In this document: positions 39,398 through 48,680 of the stretch, one piece after another
Layout: each line of letters begins with the position of its first letter
Position numbering within the stretch: the stretch's first letter is position 1
Origin: Taklimakanibacter lacteus
Lineage (GTDB): Bacteria; Pseudomonadota; Alphaproteobacteria; Rhizobiales; Aestuariivirgaceae
Direction: 5' to 3'
Length of the DNA: 64,000 bases
Assembly: GCA_003576695.1 (NCBI GenBank)
Contig: QOZQ01000008.1
Span: 275,803 to 339,802 of the forward strand
Notes under the pieces: model-generated
Seen by the model: the letters and a program-made list of their open reading frames with translations, nothing else
Database searches by the model: none
Told to the model about the DNA's origin: nothing
Made by a program: the position numbers and the translations under genes

Positions 39398-42300
39398 ATG
39401 GTAAACAATCCAAACGATCCACGGCGTTCGCAACGGCGTCAGCGGGGCGGCGATGCCGGCCGGCGCGACGGCGATGTTGGCGCGACGCGCGACACGCCCT
39501 TGCGCGGGCGCCCTGCCAATGAGAATGAGCCATCGGCCGCCATGATGGCGGGCCTGCGCCGCCGGCCTTCGCCGGCGCCCTATCTCATTGCCTTTGTCCT
39601 CATGTTGCTGTGGGTATTCCTGTGGTTCTGGACCTTCAGCCCGGCCATTCTTGACCGGCCAAACCCGCTCTCGACGGCAAACATGCCGCAGACGATGATC
39701 GCCGGCGCCGTCGGCATCCTGCCCGTCATCCTGATCTGGACGCTGGCCTATTTCTTCTGGCATGCCCGGCAGATGCGCCAGGTTTCTGAAGTCCTGGTGC
39801 AGACGGCCGTGCGCCTTGTGCGGCCCCAGGACATAGCCGCCGATGGGCTCGCCTCGATCGCCCAGGCTGTGCGCTCGGAAGTCGACATCCTGGTCGGCGG
39901 CGTCGAGCATGCGGTGCAGCGCGCCTCCGAGCTCGAAGGCATCGTCCACAAGGAGATCGCCTCGATCGAGCGCGCCTTCGGGGGCAATGAAGACCGCATC
40001 CGCACCCTCGTCGCCGGACTCGAGAACCAGCGCGCCGCCCTGCAGCAGGCGGGCGTCGTGATCGGCACCGAAACCAATCCGGTCCTGGCGCGGCTTGAAT
40101 CCAACACCCAGAATCTCGACGCCATCATCTCCAACGCGCAGTCGACGATCTCCCATCTCGAGCACGGGTTGAAGACGACGACCGTCGAGCTCGCCCGCAC
40201 CATCGATGAGGTCGCCTCGCGCGCTTCCGTCGCCGGCTCCGAGATTTCGGGTCAAGCCGCGCATATGGAGCGCTCGTCCTCGATCTTCGTGACTGAGCTG
40301 CGCAAGTTCTCCGAGCATCTGTCCGAGCAGATCGGAATCCTCGCCAATGCCACAGGCTCCCTCAATGCGGAGTCGAGCAATTTCGGGATGCGCGTCCAGG
40401 GCATGGAGTCGAGCGTCGTGCAGCTCCTGCGCTCGAGCATCAGCGAGCTTACCAGCATCAATACCCAGATTACCCAGACGATCGACCATGCCGCCGCCTC
40501 GTCGAGCGATCAGATCCGCACCACAGGCACCCAGCTCACCGAGCTCCTCCAGTCGGCGAGCGGCAACATCGTCTATCACCTGAAGGCCACCTCGCAGGAG
40601 GTCGCCGAGCAGATCGAGAAATCCGGCATCGTCGTTTCTCAGCAGATCGAGACCAGCCGTTCGAGCATGACCGACGGCCTCGAAGGCATCGCCAAGAATT
40701 ATGTCGACCAGGTCGACTGCGCCCGCGCCGGTCTCATCACCTATGTCGACCAGGCGGGCCAGCAGATCGCCGGCCGGGTCGAGGAATCGACCGCCCGCCT
40801 GTTCACCAAGCTCGACGAAGCGGCGCGCCACATCCATATCGGCATCGAGGAGAACGGCAACACGCTGTCCGAGCGTCTCACCCTCTCGACCGATGCCGCC
40901 GCCGCCGCCATCAGCGCCTCGAGCAACAAGCTGATCCACCTCGTCGAGACCAGCCGCACCGGCATGACCGACGGGCTTGAGGGCATCATCAAGAACTATG
41001 TCGAGCAGGTCGATCGCGCCCGCGCCAGCCTCGCCGGCTATGTCGACCAGGCCGGTAACGAGATCGCCGGCCGGGTCGACGACTCGACCAACCGCCTGTT
41101 CACCAAGCTCGATGAAGCCGCGCGTGCCATCCATGTCGGCATCGAGGAGAACAGCAATGTCATGGTGGAGCGCCTCTCCACCTCCACCAACTCGGCTGCC
41201 GCCGCCATCGCCGCCTCGAGCGCCGAGCTCATCAAGCTGGTCGAGACGCACCGCTCGGGCATGACCGACGGGCTCGAAAGCATCATCAAGAACTATGTCG
41301 ACCAGGTCGAGCGCGCCCGCATCGATCTGTCGTCCTATGTCGACCAGGCCGGCGGCGAGATCTCCACCCGGGTCGACGACTCGACCGGCCGCCTGTTCAC
41401 CAAGCTGGACGAGGCCGCGCGCGCCATCCATGTCGGCATCGAGGAGAACAGCAACATCCTGGTCGAGCGCCTGTCGGCCTCCACCGAGGCTGCCGCCATC
41501 GCCATCGGCACGTCGAGTGCCCAGCTCCTGAAGCTGGTCGAGACCAGCCGTTCCGGCATGACCGAAGGCCTGGAAAGCATCATCAAGAACTATGTCGACC
41601 AGGTCGAGCGCGCCCGCGCCGAGCTTTCGACCTATGTCGACCAGGTCGGCGGCGACATTGCGCTGCGCGTCGATGACTCGACCGGCCGCCTGTTCACCAA
41701 GCTCGACGAGGCCACGCACGCCTTCGAATCCGGCCGTGCCCGCATGACCGACGGTCTCGACGTCGCCATCAAGCACTATGTCGAGAATGTCGAGCGCGCC
41801 CGCACCGGCCTGTCCAGCTTCATGGACGATGCCGGCCTGCACCTCGCCGGCCGACTGGACGACACCACCGGCCGCCTGTTCTCCAAGCTCGACGAAACGG
41901 CGCAGGCGATCCAGGCCGGCGTCGAGGACAACAGCCACGCCATGGTCCAGAGGCTCAGCGCCTCGACCGAGCTTGCCGCCTCGACCATCGTGGCCGCCAG
42001 CGAGAAGCTGATCGGCCGGGTCGACGAGACCGCCCAGGCGATCCAGACCGGCATCGAGGACAACAGCCACGCCATGGTCGAGCGGCTCAGCGCCTCGACC
42101 GAGCTCGCCGCGACCACCATCCTGACGGCCAGCGAAAGGCTGATCAGCCGCGTGGACGAGACCTCCGGCCGCGTTGTCGGCCATCTCAACGTGTCGAGCT
42201 CGCAGCTCGTCGCCAGCATGGATCAGGCCGCCTCCGGCATCCTCGACCAGCTCAATGTGGCGGGCAGCGAGATCACCGCCAAGGTCGAGGACACGACCAC

Positions 42301-44557
42301 CCGCTTCTTCAACGTGCTGGGCGACCAGACCTCGCTGGTCACCTCCAAGCTCGATGAATCCGCCACCCGCCTCGCTGGCGTCATCGGCGACTCTTCGGAG
42401 CAGATGGAGACCCGTATCGAAGAAGCGGCCGAACGGCTCTTCGGCCATATGGGCGCCACCGCCACCGCCATCACCGGCAAGATCGACGAAACCACCAATG
42501 GCGTCTATGCGCGGCTGCGCGATACCGCCTCCGGCATCACCTCCGATCTGCAGACCACGGGTGCCGCGGTCACCGATCTCGTCGCCTCGACCGGCACGGC
42601 CATCACCGCGCATATCCGCGAGACTTCCGAGATCGTGACGCGGCAGATGCAGGATTCGGGAATAGCCGTCTCGCAGAACATCGAAGGTGTCGGCGGCATC
42701 GTCACCGAGAAGCTCATCGGCGTTTCCGGCGACTTCGTGCAGAACGTCAACAGCGCCCGCGACGATGTCTTCAAGCTGCTCGAGACCGCTTCGTCGCAGA
42801 TGACGGGCCGCCTTGAGGAAACCACTCATCAGCTGTTCGGCCGCCTCGAGCGCTCCTCCGGCGATCTCACCACCCAGCTCGAGCAGACCACCCAGCAATT
42901 GTTCGGGCGTCTCGAGAACACCTCGGGCCAGCTCACCGCCCAGCTCGAGGAAACGACGTCGCGCATCACCGACCATATCAGCGGCACCGCCACCCTCGTC
43001 ACCTCGAGTGTCGGGCGCGTGGCGGGCGACCTCGCCAAGGACCTGCACGAGACCTCGACGCTGCTCACCTCGCAGCTCGACGAGACCTCGGGCCGCCTGA
43101 CCTCGACGCTCGAAAGCACCGCGGCCCAGCTCTTCTCGCAGCTGAACCGCACCTCGGACGATCTGGGCTCGCAGCTTTCCGAGACCTCCGATCGCCTGAC
43201 CACGCAGCTCGAAAGCACCTCGGCCCAGCTGTTCTCGCAGCTGGACAGCGCCTCGAGCCGCCTCGGCAACCAGCTGATCGACACGTCGAGCCAGATGACC
43301 ACGCAGCTCGAGGAGACCTCGTCGCGGATCTTCGATCAGCTCGACACGACGCGCACGGCGATGACCGAGCGGCTCGAGCAGACGGCGGGCAACGTCGCCG
43401 ATCGCCTCGAGCTCTCCGGCAATTCCATGTTCGCGCGCATCGACAATACCGTGCGCGATCTCGGCGAGCGCTTCGACGTGGCCACCGATCTTCTCGACAA
43501 GATCACCACCGATGTCTCGGGCCGCATGGAAGGCGCGAGCATGTCCTTCGCCCAGACGCTCGACAGCGCCAGCACCAACATCATCACCAATCTCGGCAAG
43601 GCGTCGGACGCCTTCTCCGAGGGGCTGGGCCAGACGACCTTGCAGATCTCCGGGCAGTTCGAGCAGCAATCCGGCCTCCTCGTCGATCACCTCGATCGGG
43701 CGGCGCGCGATCTCGAGCGCACCGCTGCCGGTTCGACCAAGAAGCTCGAGGAAGCGGGCGGCAAGTTCGCCAAGCATCTCGAGACCGCCAACGCCTTCCT
43801 GTCCAACCAGCTCTCGACCACGGCGGATGCGATCGACGACCGCCTCGAAGGCATCAGCATGCAGCTCACCGGCAAGCTCGAGACCGCCGGCAGCCGCATC
43901 TCCGAGCGCCTCGAGGATGTCTCGGGCGTCGTCCAGCGCTCGCTCGACAAGTTCAATGTCGACATGGAGAACATGCTGTCGAGCCGCGAGGACACGCTGG
44001 GCGGGCTGGTCAGCACGCTCGGCAAGCGCGCCCAGGACGTCGATCAGATGATGCGCAACTATATGGGCCTCATCGAGGAGTCGCTCGGCGCCGCCGAGCG
44101 CCGCTCGGCCGAGGTCGGCAAGTTCATCTCCGAGAACACCACCCAGGTCGCCGCCAATCTGGAAAAGGAGATCCGCCGGCTCGAGGCCTCCTCCGACTCG
44201 CAGATATCCAACGCCGCCCGGGTCATGCGCGAGCAGCATGAGCGTGCCATCGGCGCCATGAATCAGATGATGGCGGAGACGGCATCGGGCTTCCAGCAGA
44301 CGGCGCAGGACATGCGCGTCACCGCCCAGCAGGTGGTCAAGGACATCGAATTCGCCCGCAACGAGCTGAAGCGCGCGATCTTCGACCTGCCTGACGAGAC
44401 GCGCGCCAATGCCGATGCCATGCGCCAGGTCGTCGCCGACCAGATTTCGGCGCTGAATGCGCTGGCTGACGTCGTCAAGCGCCAGTCGAATGCGCTCGAT
44501 CTGTCGGGGCCCGGCATCTACATGCCTTCGGGACGGGGATCCGGCGCGGGAAAATAG
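39398..44557 (+). CDS. GPR-like giant two-TM coiled-coil protein (zero-frame product)
   Basis: A 1719-residue protein. A disordered Arg-rich N-terminus (1-58) is followed by two membrane helices (about 61-80 and 102-121). About 1590 residues of amphipathic helix with apolipoprotein-like heptad/22-mer repeats follow. The organisation matches the Hyphomicrobiales growth pole ring (GPR) protein, which forms a ring at the growing pole and is needed for polar growth. Residues about 419-780 contain three full tandem 99-residue repeats plus a partial one. The zero frame ends at TAG 44555-44557. The C-terminal domain found in GPR-type proteins lies in the -1 frame, reachable through a slippery site at the stop. 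The assignment rests on architecture; the start follows the first ATG. Confidence 0.75.
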   Translation: MVNNPNDPRRSQRRQRGGDAGRRDGDVGATRDTPLRGRPANENEPSAAMMAGLRRRPSPAPYLIAFVLMLLWVFLWFWTFSPAILDRPNPLSTANMPQTMIAGAVGILPVILIWTLAYFFWHARQMRQVSEVLVQTAVRLVRPQDIAADGLASIAQAVRSEVDILVGGVEHAVQRASELEGIVHKEIASIERAFGGNEDRIRTLVAGLENQRAALQQAGVVIGTETNPVLARLESNTQNLDAIISNAQSTISHLEHGLKTTTVELARTIDEVASRASVAGSEISGQAAHMERSSSIFVTELRKFSEHLSEQIGILANATGSLNAESSNFGMRVQGMESSVVQLLRSSISELTSINTQITQTIDHAAASSSDQIRTTGTQLTELLQSASGNIVYHLKATSQEVAEQIEKSGIVVSQQIETSRSSMTDGLEGIAKNYVDQVDCARAGLITYVDQAGQQIAGRVEESTARLFTKLDEAARHIHIGIEENGNTLSERLTLSTDAAAAAISASSNKLIHLVETSRTGMTDGLEGIIKNYVEQVDRARASLAGYVDQAGNEIAGRVDDSTNRLFTKLDEAARAIHVGIEENSNVMVERLSTSTNSAAAAIAASSAELIKLVETHRSGMTDGLESIIKNYVDQVERARIDLSSYVDQAGGEISTRVDDSTGRLFTKLDEAARAIHVGIEENSNILVERLSASTEAAAIAIGTSSAQLLKLVETSRSGMTEGLESIIKNYVDQVERARAELSTYVDQVGGDIALRVDDSTGRLFTKLDEATHAFESGRARMTDGLDVAIKHYVENVERARTGLSSFMDDAGLHLAGRLDDTTGRLFSKLDETAQAIQAGVEDNSHAMVQRLSASTELAASTIVAASEKLIGRVDETAQAIQTGIEDNSHAMVERLSASTELAATTILTASERLISRVDETSGRVVGHLNVSSSQLVASMDQAASGILDQLNVAGSEITAKVEDTTTRFFNVLGDQTSLVTSKLDESATRLAGVIGDSSEQMETRIEEAAERLFGHMGATATAITGKIDETTNGVYARLRDTASGITSDLQTTGAAVTDLVASTGTAITAHIRETSEIVTRQMQDSGIAVSQNIEGVGGIVTEKLIGVSGDFVQNVNSARDDVFKLLETASSQMTGRLEETTHQLFGRLERSSGDLTTQLEQTTQQLFGRLENTSGQLTAQLEETTSRITDHISGTATLVTSSVGRVAGDLAKDLHETSTLLTSQLDETSGRLTSTLESTAAQLFSQLNRTSDDLGSQLSETSDRLTTQLESTSAQLFSQLDSASSRLGNQLIDTSSQMTTQLEETSSRIFDQLDTTRTAMTERLEQTAGNVADRLELSGNSMFARIDNTVRDLGERFDVATDLLDKITTDVSGRMEGASMSFAQTLDSASTNIITNLGKASDAFSEGLGQTTLQISGQFEQQSGLLVDHLDRAARDLERTAAGSTKKLEEAGGKFAKHLETANAFLSNQLSTTADAIDDRLEGISMQLTGKLETAGSRISERLEDVSGVVQRSLDKFNVDMENMLSSREDTLGGLVSTLGKRAQDVDQMMRNYMGLIEESLGAAERRSAEVGKFISENTTQVAANLEKEIRRLEASSDSQISNAARVMREQHERAIGAMNQMMAETASGFQQTAQDMRVTAQQVVKDIEFARNELKRAIFDLPDETRANADAMRQVVADQISALNALADVVKRQSNALDLSGPGIYMPSGRGSGAGK
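40651..41737 (+). repeat. Tandem 297-bp coding repeats in the GPR-like gene
   Basis: Three full copies and one partial copy of a 99-codon unit start near 40651, 40948, 41245 and 41542. Each contains the motifs GMTDGLE, IKNYV(D/E)QVE and RLFTKLDEAA. A shorter 44-codon unit (DETAQAIQ-G-EDNSHAM) occurs twice from about 41899. Such repeats could recombine and change protein length. Confidence 0.8.
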
Positions 44558-44601
44558 AAGGCGCCGGGTCCAACGCTCCGCCCCCCAGGACCTCTGGCGC
44601 C
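44548..44601 (+). promoter_or_regulatory. Candidate programmed -1 ribosomal frameshift signal
   Basis: The heptamer G GGA AAA (44548-44554) fits the X XXY YYZ slippery pattern in the zero frame and sits immediately before the TAG stop (44555-44557). Five nucleotides later a stem-loop begins: GGCGCC (44560-44565) pairs with GGCGCC (44596-44601), and GGTCC (44567-44571) pairs with GGACC (44588-44592), with a 16-nt loop. Slippage by -1 enters the frame that encodes the conserved-looking C-terminal domain. That frame is open only from 44470, so any shift must occur in an 88-nt window that includes this site. A simple indel is the main alternative. Confidence 0.6.
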
Positions 44602-45129
44602 CAGAAGAAAGACATCGAGCGGAGCGACGATGAGCCCCCGGCTTTGCGCGGGCGGGTCGAGGATGAGCCGGTTACGAAGCCGCGCCGGGTCGCCGAGGCC
44701 CTGCTCCAGCCCGCCAACGGCTCGCAGCGCAAGGCAAAGCAGAACCAGCTCTCGCGCGCCCTGACTCGCGAAGCCGAGACACTGGTCCGCAAGCTCAATG
44801 CCGCCGCCCGCGACATCGTCGAGGCGATCGACCAGGATCTGCCGCGCGATCTCGAGAAGCGCTTCACGGCCGGTGAAGGCGAGGTCTATACCCACAACCT
44901 GCTCGAGGATCGCGGCCGGCGCCTGCCCAAGCTCATCGAGCGCCGCTACAAGAGCGAGCGGCTGGTGCGCGGCCGCGTCGATGCCTATGTCCGCCTGTTC
45001 GAACGCCTGCTCGACACCTTTGCGGAAACGTCGCAGGGCGACCAGCTGGTCGATGCCTCCCTTGCATCGGAATCGGGAAAGCTCTACCTGCTCCTGGCAC
45101 AAGCCTCCGGGCGCATCAGCCCGCAATAA
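44554..45129 (+). CDS. -1 frame C-terminal domain of the GPR-like protein
   Basis: In the -1 frame, 191 codons follow the slippery site to the TAA at 45127-45129; the fused product would have 1910 residues. The first 50 residues are a Pro/Arg/Asp-rich linker. The rest (from about 44800) includes RDIVEAIDQDL, GEVYTHNLL, RVDAYVRLFERLLD and SGKLYLLLAQASGR. This resembles the C-terminal domain that closes the large GPR/kinesin-like coiled-coil proteins of Rhizobiales, where YxxxFERLL and SDTGKVYxMLAHASGR-type motifs occur. Translated on its own it could start at ATG 44644 (161 residues), but no good SD precedes that codon. The DgcN gene starts 13 nt later. Confidence 0.7.
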   Translation: MEGAGSNAPPPRTSGAQKKDIERSDDEPPALRGRVEDEPVTKPRRVAEALLQPANGSQRKAKQNQLSRALTREAETLVRKLNAAARDIVEAIDQDLPRDLEKRFTAGEGEVYTHNLLEDRGRRLPKLIERRYKSERLVRGRVDAYVRLFERLLDTFAETSQGDQLVDASLASESGKLYLLLAQASGRISPQ

Positions 45130-45141
45130 GCAGGGAGCATC

Positions 45142-46152
45142 ATGGATATCGCCAAGCCCTATCTCCTGTTCCTGGGAGATGTGAAAGATCAACTTGCCGC
45201 CAAGACCGCCCAGGGTGTCGTCGACTGGCGTCCCGATTGGTGCGTCGGCCAGATCCGCCTGGAAGGCTGCAAGGCCGATTGCGGGCTTCAGGACATCACC
45301 ATCGCCGAGGCCAGGGCCAAGGGCGCGAAGACCATGGTCGTCGGCGTCGTCAATGCCGGCGGCGTGCTGCCCGGACACTGGGTGGCCCGCATCGTCGAGG
45401 CGCTCGACCAGGGGCTCGATGTCGCGACCGGGCTCCACAAGCGGCTGAGCTCGATACCGGAGATTGCCGAGGCTGCACGGCGCAATGGCCGCAAGCTGCA
45501 CGACGTGCGCTTCACCGACATGGCCTTCGCCACCGGCAAGGGCACCAAGCGGCCGGGCCTGCGCATCCTCGCGGTCGGCACCGATTGCTCGGTCGGCAAG
45601 AAATACACGGCACTCGCCCTCGACAAGGAAATGCGTGCCCGCGGCATGAAATCGGACTTCCGTGCCACCGGCCAGACCGGCGTCCTGATCTCCGGCCGCG
45701 GCATCGCCCTCGATGCGGTGATCGCCGATTTCATCGCCGGGGCCGCCGAATGGCTGAGCCCGGCGAACGACCCCGACCATTGGGATGTCATCGAAGGCCA
45801 GGGCTCGCTCTTCCATCCCTCCTTCGCCGGCGTGACGCTGGGCCTGCTGCACGGCGCCCAGCCTGACGCCTTCGTCGTCTGCCATGAGCCGACCCGCACC
45901 AGGATGCGCGGCGTCGAGCATGCCTTGCCCTCGATCGCCGAGGTCATCGACCGCACCATTGTCGAAGGCCGTCTCACCAATCCGAAGATCGCCTGCGCCG
46001 GCATCGCCATCAATACCGAGCATCTGCCCGAGACGGATGCTCTGGCGCTGCTCGAGCGCACCGCCAGGGAGCACGACCTCCCTTGCGTCGACCCGATCCG
46101 CACCGGCTGCGGGCCGATCATCGATCTCCTGCAGAAGCGCTATCACGCCTGA
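45142..46152 (+). CDS. dgcN: D-glutamate N-acetyltransferase DgcN (DUF1611 family)
   Basis: A 336-residue DUF1611 protein. The family is now linked to D-glutamate catabolism, in which DgcN N-acetylates D-glutamate and DgcA racemises the product to N-acetyl-L-glutamate. Features seen are MVVGVVNAGGVLPGHWV, a P-loop-like LAVGTDCSVGKKYTALAL in the second domain, DVIEGQGSLFHPSFAGV and DPIRTGCGPIIDLL. The probable dgcA follows on the same strand 281 bp later, separated by a bipartite repeat. The function rests on family knowledge and this pairing. An SD-like AGGGAG precedes the ATG. Confidence 0.83.
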   Translation: MDIAKPYLLFLGDVKDQLAAKTAQGVVDWRPDWCVGQIRLEGCKADCGLQDITIAEARAKGAKTMVVGVVNAGGVLPGHWVARIVEALDQGLDVATGLHKRLSSIPEIAEAARRNGRKLHDVRFTDMAFATGKGTKRPGLRILAVGTDCSVGKKYTALALDKEMRARGMKSDFRATGQTGVLISGRGIALDAVIADFIAGAAEWLSPANDPDHWDVIEGQGSLFHPSFAGVTLGLLHGAQPDAFVVCHEPTRTRMRGVEHALPSIAEVIDRTIVEGRLTNPKIACAGIAINTEHLPETDALALLERTAREHDLPCVDPIRTGCGPIIDLLQKRYHA

Positions 46153-46188
46153 TGGCAACGGCTTTCTCTCCTGGCGCAAGCGCGCACT

Positions 46189-46392
46189 TACCCTCGCCCC
46201 GCTTCAGCGGGGAGAGGGAGGGACCCATTGCGCAGCAATGGGAGGGTGAGGGGCCTGCCGCGAATTGGACTGATCTCTTCGATCAAGAGGACAGTAGAGC
46301 ATTGCAACGCCCATTGCCCCTCACCCTTCCCGCCGCTGCGCGGCGGGCCCCTTCCCTCTCCCCGCTGCGCTTCGCTTGCAGGGCGAGGGTAA
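46189..46392. repeat. Family A bipartite palindromic element
   Basis: About 204 bp: a left half (CCCTCGCCCCGCTTCAGCGG...CCCATTGCGCAGCAATGGGA), a spacer of about 60 bp containing a CGATCAAGAGG-like stretch, and a roughly inverted right half ending GGGCGAGGGTAA. A second copy with a related spacer is at 53845-54123. It fills the dgcN-dgcA intergenic region. Any ORF through it is a by-product. Confidence 0.8.
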
Positions 46393-46432
46393 TAGCGTCG
46401 CCTGCCAGAGTTACTCTCTTCAATTCTTCCGG

Positions 46433-47428
46433 ATGCCCACGGTGACAAGGCGCAAGCTCACCGTCGCCCATGAGAGCTGGCCGATCGCCGGCTCCTTCAC
46501 CATCTCGCGCGGCTCCAAGACACAGGCCGATGTCGTCGTCGTCACCTTGACCAAAGGCGACGCCACGGGCCGCGGCGAATGCGTGCCCTATCCGCGCTAT
46601 GACGAAACGGTGCCCCAGGTCGTGGCGGCCCTGGAAGCCGCCCGCGATGCGATTGAAGAAGGCCTTCCGCGCGACCAGATCGCGCGTCATGTCGCCCCCA
46701 AGGCCGCGCGGAACGCGCTGGATTGCGCTTTGTGGGACCTCGAGGCAAAGCGCTCAGGCCTGCCCGCATGGCAGCTCGCCGGCCTTGCCGAGCCGAGACC
46801 GGTCGTCACCGCCTATACTCTGAGCCTCGGCACGCCGGAGGCCATGGCCAGGGCGGCCGCCGCGGCATCGGACCGTCCTCTTCTCAAGCTCAAGCTCGGC
46901 CGCGAGGGCGACGAGGAGCGCATTGAAGCCATCCGCGCCGCGGCTCCCGGCGCGCGGCTCATCGTCGATGCCAATGAAGGCTGGAGCGAAACCGTGCTGC
47001 CGCGCATGCTCGATGCCTGCGCCAGGGCCGGAATTGAGCTCGTCGAGCAGCCCTTGCCGGCCGCTGCCGATGAAGCGCTGCGCTCGATCGACCGGAAGGT
47101 TGTGATCTGCGCCGATGAATCGGCCCATGGCGTCGAAGGCATCGCCAGCCTCGTCGGCAAATATGACGCCATCAACATCAAGCTCGACAAGACCGGCGGC
47201 CTCACCGGCGCCTTGGCTCTGGCTGAGGCCGCCCGCCGGCATGATCTCAAGATCATGGTCGGCTGCATGCTGGCGACGTCGCTCGCCATGGCGCCGGCGA
47301 TGCTGCTGGCGCAATTCGCCAGCGTCGTCGATCTCGATGGGCCTTTGCTCCTGAAGGAAGACCGCTCCCCCGGCATCAATTTTGTCGGGAGCCTGATGTA
47401 TCCGCCGCCGCCGGCACTCTGGGGCTGA
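46433..47428 (+). CDS. dgcA: N-acetyl-D-glutamate racemase DgcA (enolase superfamily)
   Basis: A 331-residue enzyme from ATG 46433 (MPTVTRRKLTV); the ORF upstream of this runs through repeat DNA. It has the muconate-lactonising subgroup fold: KLKLGRE (the KxK base), VDANEGWS (metal Asp), VEQPLP (metal Glu), CADESAHG (metal Asp/Glu) and NIKLDKTGGLT (second catalytic Lys). This is the dipeptide-epimerase type, and with DgcN upstream the likely reaction is racemisation of N-acetyl-D-glutamate. The 3' end overlaps the convergent MFS transporter gene by 53 nt. Confidence 0.83.
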   Translation: MPTVTRRKLTVAHESWPIAGSFTISRGSKTQADVVVVTLTKGDATGRGECVPYPRYDETVPQVVAALEAARDAIEEGLPRDQIARHVAPKAARNALDCALWDLEAKRSGLPAWQLAGLAEPRPVVTAYTLSLGTPEAMARAAAAASDRPLLKLKLGREGDEERIEAIRAAAPGARLIVDANEGWSETVLPRMLDACARAGIELVEQPLPAAADEALRSIDRKVVICADESAHGVEGIASLVGKYDAINIKLDKTGGLTGALALAEAARRHDLKIMVGCMLATSLAMAPAMLLAQFASVVDLDGPLLLKEDRSPGINFVGSLMYPPPPALWG

Positions 47429-48578
47429 TCCGCATGACCTGGACGGCAAGTGCTGCGGCCAGCGCCGACATCACCGCCATGGCAAGATAGGCCCCGCCGG
47501 CGAAGGCATCGAACAGCGGCCCCGCGATCGCCGTAGCGATCATCATGAACAGGCCGGCCGAGCAGGCGGCATAGAGCCCTTGCGCCGAATTGCGCAGGCG
47601 CTCGGGCACGTTCTGCATCAGGAAATGCAGCGTCCCGAAATGCACGAGCGCGAAGGTGAGGGCATGCAGCACCTGCAGCGGCATGAGCAGCCACAGCGCC
47701 GGATCGAAGGCCGTCACGATCCAGCGCAGGACGCCGGCAAGGCAGCCGGCGATGATGAGCGCGATCGGCATGAAGGAGGGAATGAGCCTTCCTGAGAAGA
47801 AGAAGAACACCACTTCGGCGACGACGCCTATGCCCCACAATATGCCGATCGTCGCCTTGGCGTGGCCGAGCTGTTCCCAATGCAGCGATCCGAAGCCATA
47901 GAGCAGCGCATGGCTCGCCTGGGCGAGGCTCACCGCCACCAGGAAGATGACGAAGCTCCGCGCCCGGAAGAGCTGCAGCACGTCCTTGGGCCTGACGATC
48001 GCCGGCGCCTCTTCCGTCTTGCTCTTGCGGCGGCGCTGGTCCGGCAGGACGAAGCCGGCCGCCGCCAGCGCCAGATAGCTCACCGCGATGAGGAGGACCG
48101 CTCTCGACGTGTCGAGCCATTCCAGCGCGAAGCCCGAGACCAGCGTGCCGATGATGAAGCTCACCGACGCCCACAGCCTCTGCCTTCCGTAATCGAGCCC
48201 TCGCTTGGCGCTCTCGACGATGGCGAAATTCTCCGCGATCGGCCCCACCGGCGACAGGAAGACCGAGGCCAGCACCGCGACGAGAAAGATCGCGGCGAAG
48301 CCGGTCATGAAGTCGAGGAGGAAATAGCTTGCCGCGCACAGCAAGGCGCCGAGGCGCATGAGCAGGATCGGCCGTCCGTATCGGTCGGCAAGAAAGGTGC
48401 CGAGCGGCGCGCCGAAAGTGCGGATGAGGATCTGGCCCGAGAGGACGGCGGCGATCTCGGCCGTCGACAGTCCGCGATCGGCGAGCCACAGCGGCAGGAA
48501 CGGCAGCTGCACGCCCAACCCCAGGAACAGGAAGGACATGTAGAAGCAGAGGCGGAAATTGAGGGCCTGAGGCTGCAT
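47376..48578 (-). CDS. MFS transporter (MFS_1_like, HcaT-like)
   Basis: A 400-residue inner-membrane transporter with about twelve helices. The start FRLCFYMSFLFLGLGVQLPFLPLWLADRGLSTAEIAAVLSG is typical of the MFS_1_like/HcaT branch. A signature-like loop, ADRYGRPILLMRLGALL, follows helix 2. The family includes 3-phenylpropionate and nucleoside/sugar proton symporters. The substrate is unknown; the convergent overlap with dgcA does not by itself imply a shared pathway. Confidence 0.83.
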   Translation of the reverse strand: MQPQALNFRLCFYMSFLFLGLGVQLPFLPLWLADRGLSTAEIAAVLSGQILIRTFGAPLGTFLADRYGRPILLMRLGALLCAASYFLLDFMTGFAAIFLVAVLASVFLSPVGPIAENFAIVESAKRGLDYGRQRLWASVSFIIGTLVSGFALEWLDTSRAVLLIAVSYLALAAAGFVLPDQRRRKSKTEEAPAIVRPKDVLQLFRARSFVIFLVAVSLAQASHALLYGFGSLHWEQLGHAKATIGILWGIGVVAEVVFFFFSGRLIPSFMPIALIIAGCLAGVLRWIVTAFDPALWLLMPLQVLHALTFALVHFGTLHFLMQNVPERLRNSAQGLYAACSAGLFMMIATAIAGPLFDAFAGGAYLAMAVMSALAAALAVQVMRISPRVPAAADTSGSRQN

Positions 48579-48680
48579 CGGAGCCGGAAAGGGAGACTGT
48601 CCCAGCCTCTAAACCAAACGCTAACCAGTTTCCAGAATAATTGCCGGCGGAGTGGACAGTCAGTGTGTGGGAGTCCCGGA

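Noticed and set aside
39197..44239. Uninterrupted 1680-codon antisense ORF
   Set aside because: It mirrors the repetitive GPR-like gene; high GC and the biased codons of the sense strand keep the antisense frame free of stops. Its predicted protein is a low-complexity Gly/Asp/Val shadow with no domain.
47862..48680. 5' extension of the 48681 gene
   Set aside because: It is antisense to the MFS transporter and composed of Arg/Glu-rich shadow sequence; similarity begins at ATG 48681.
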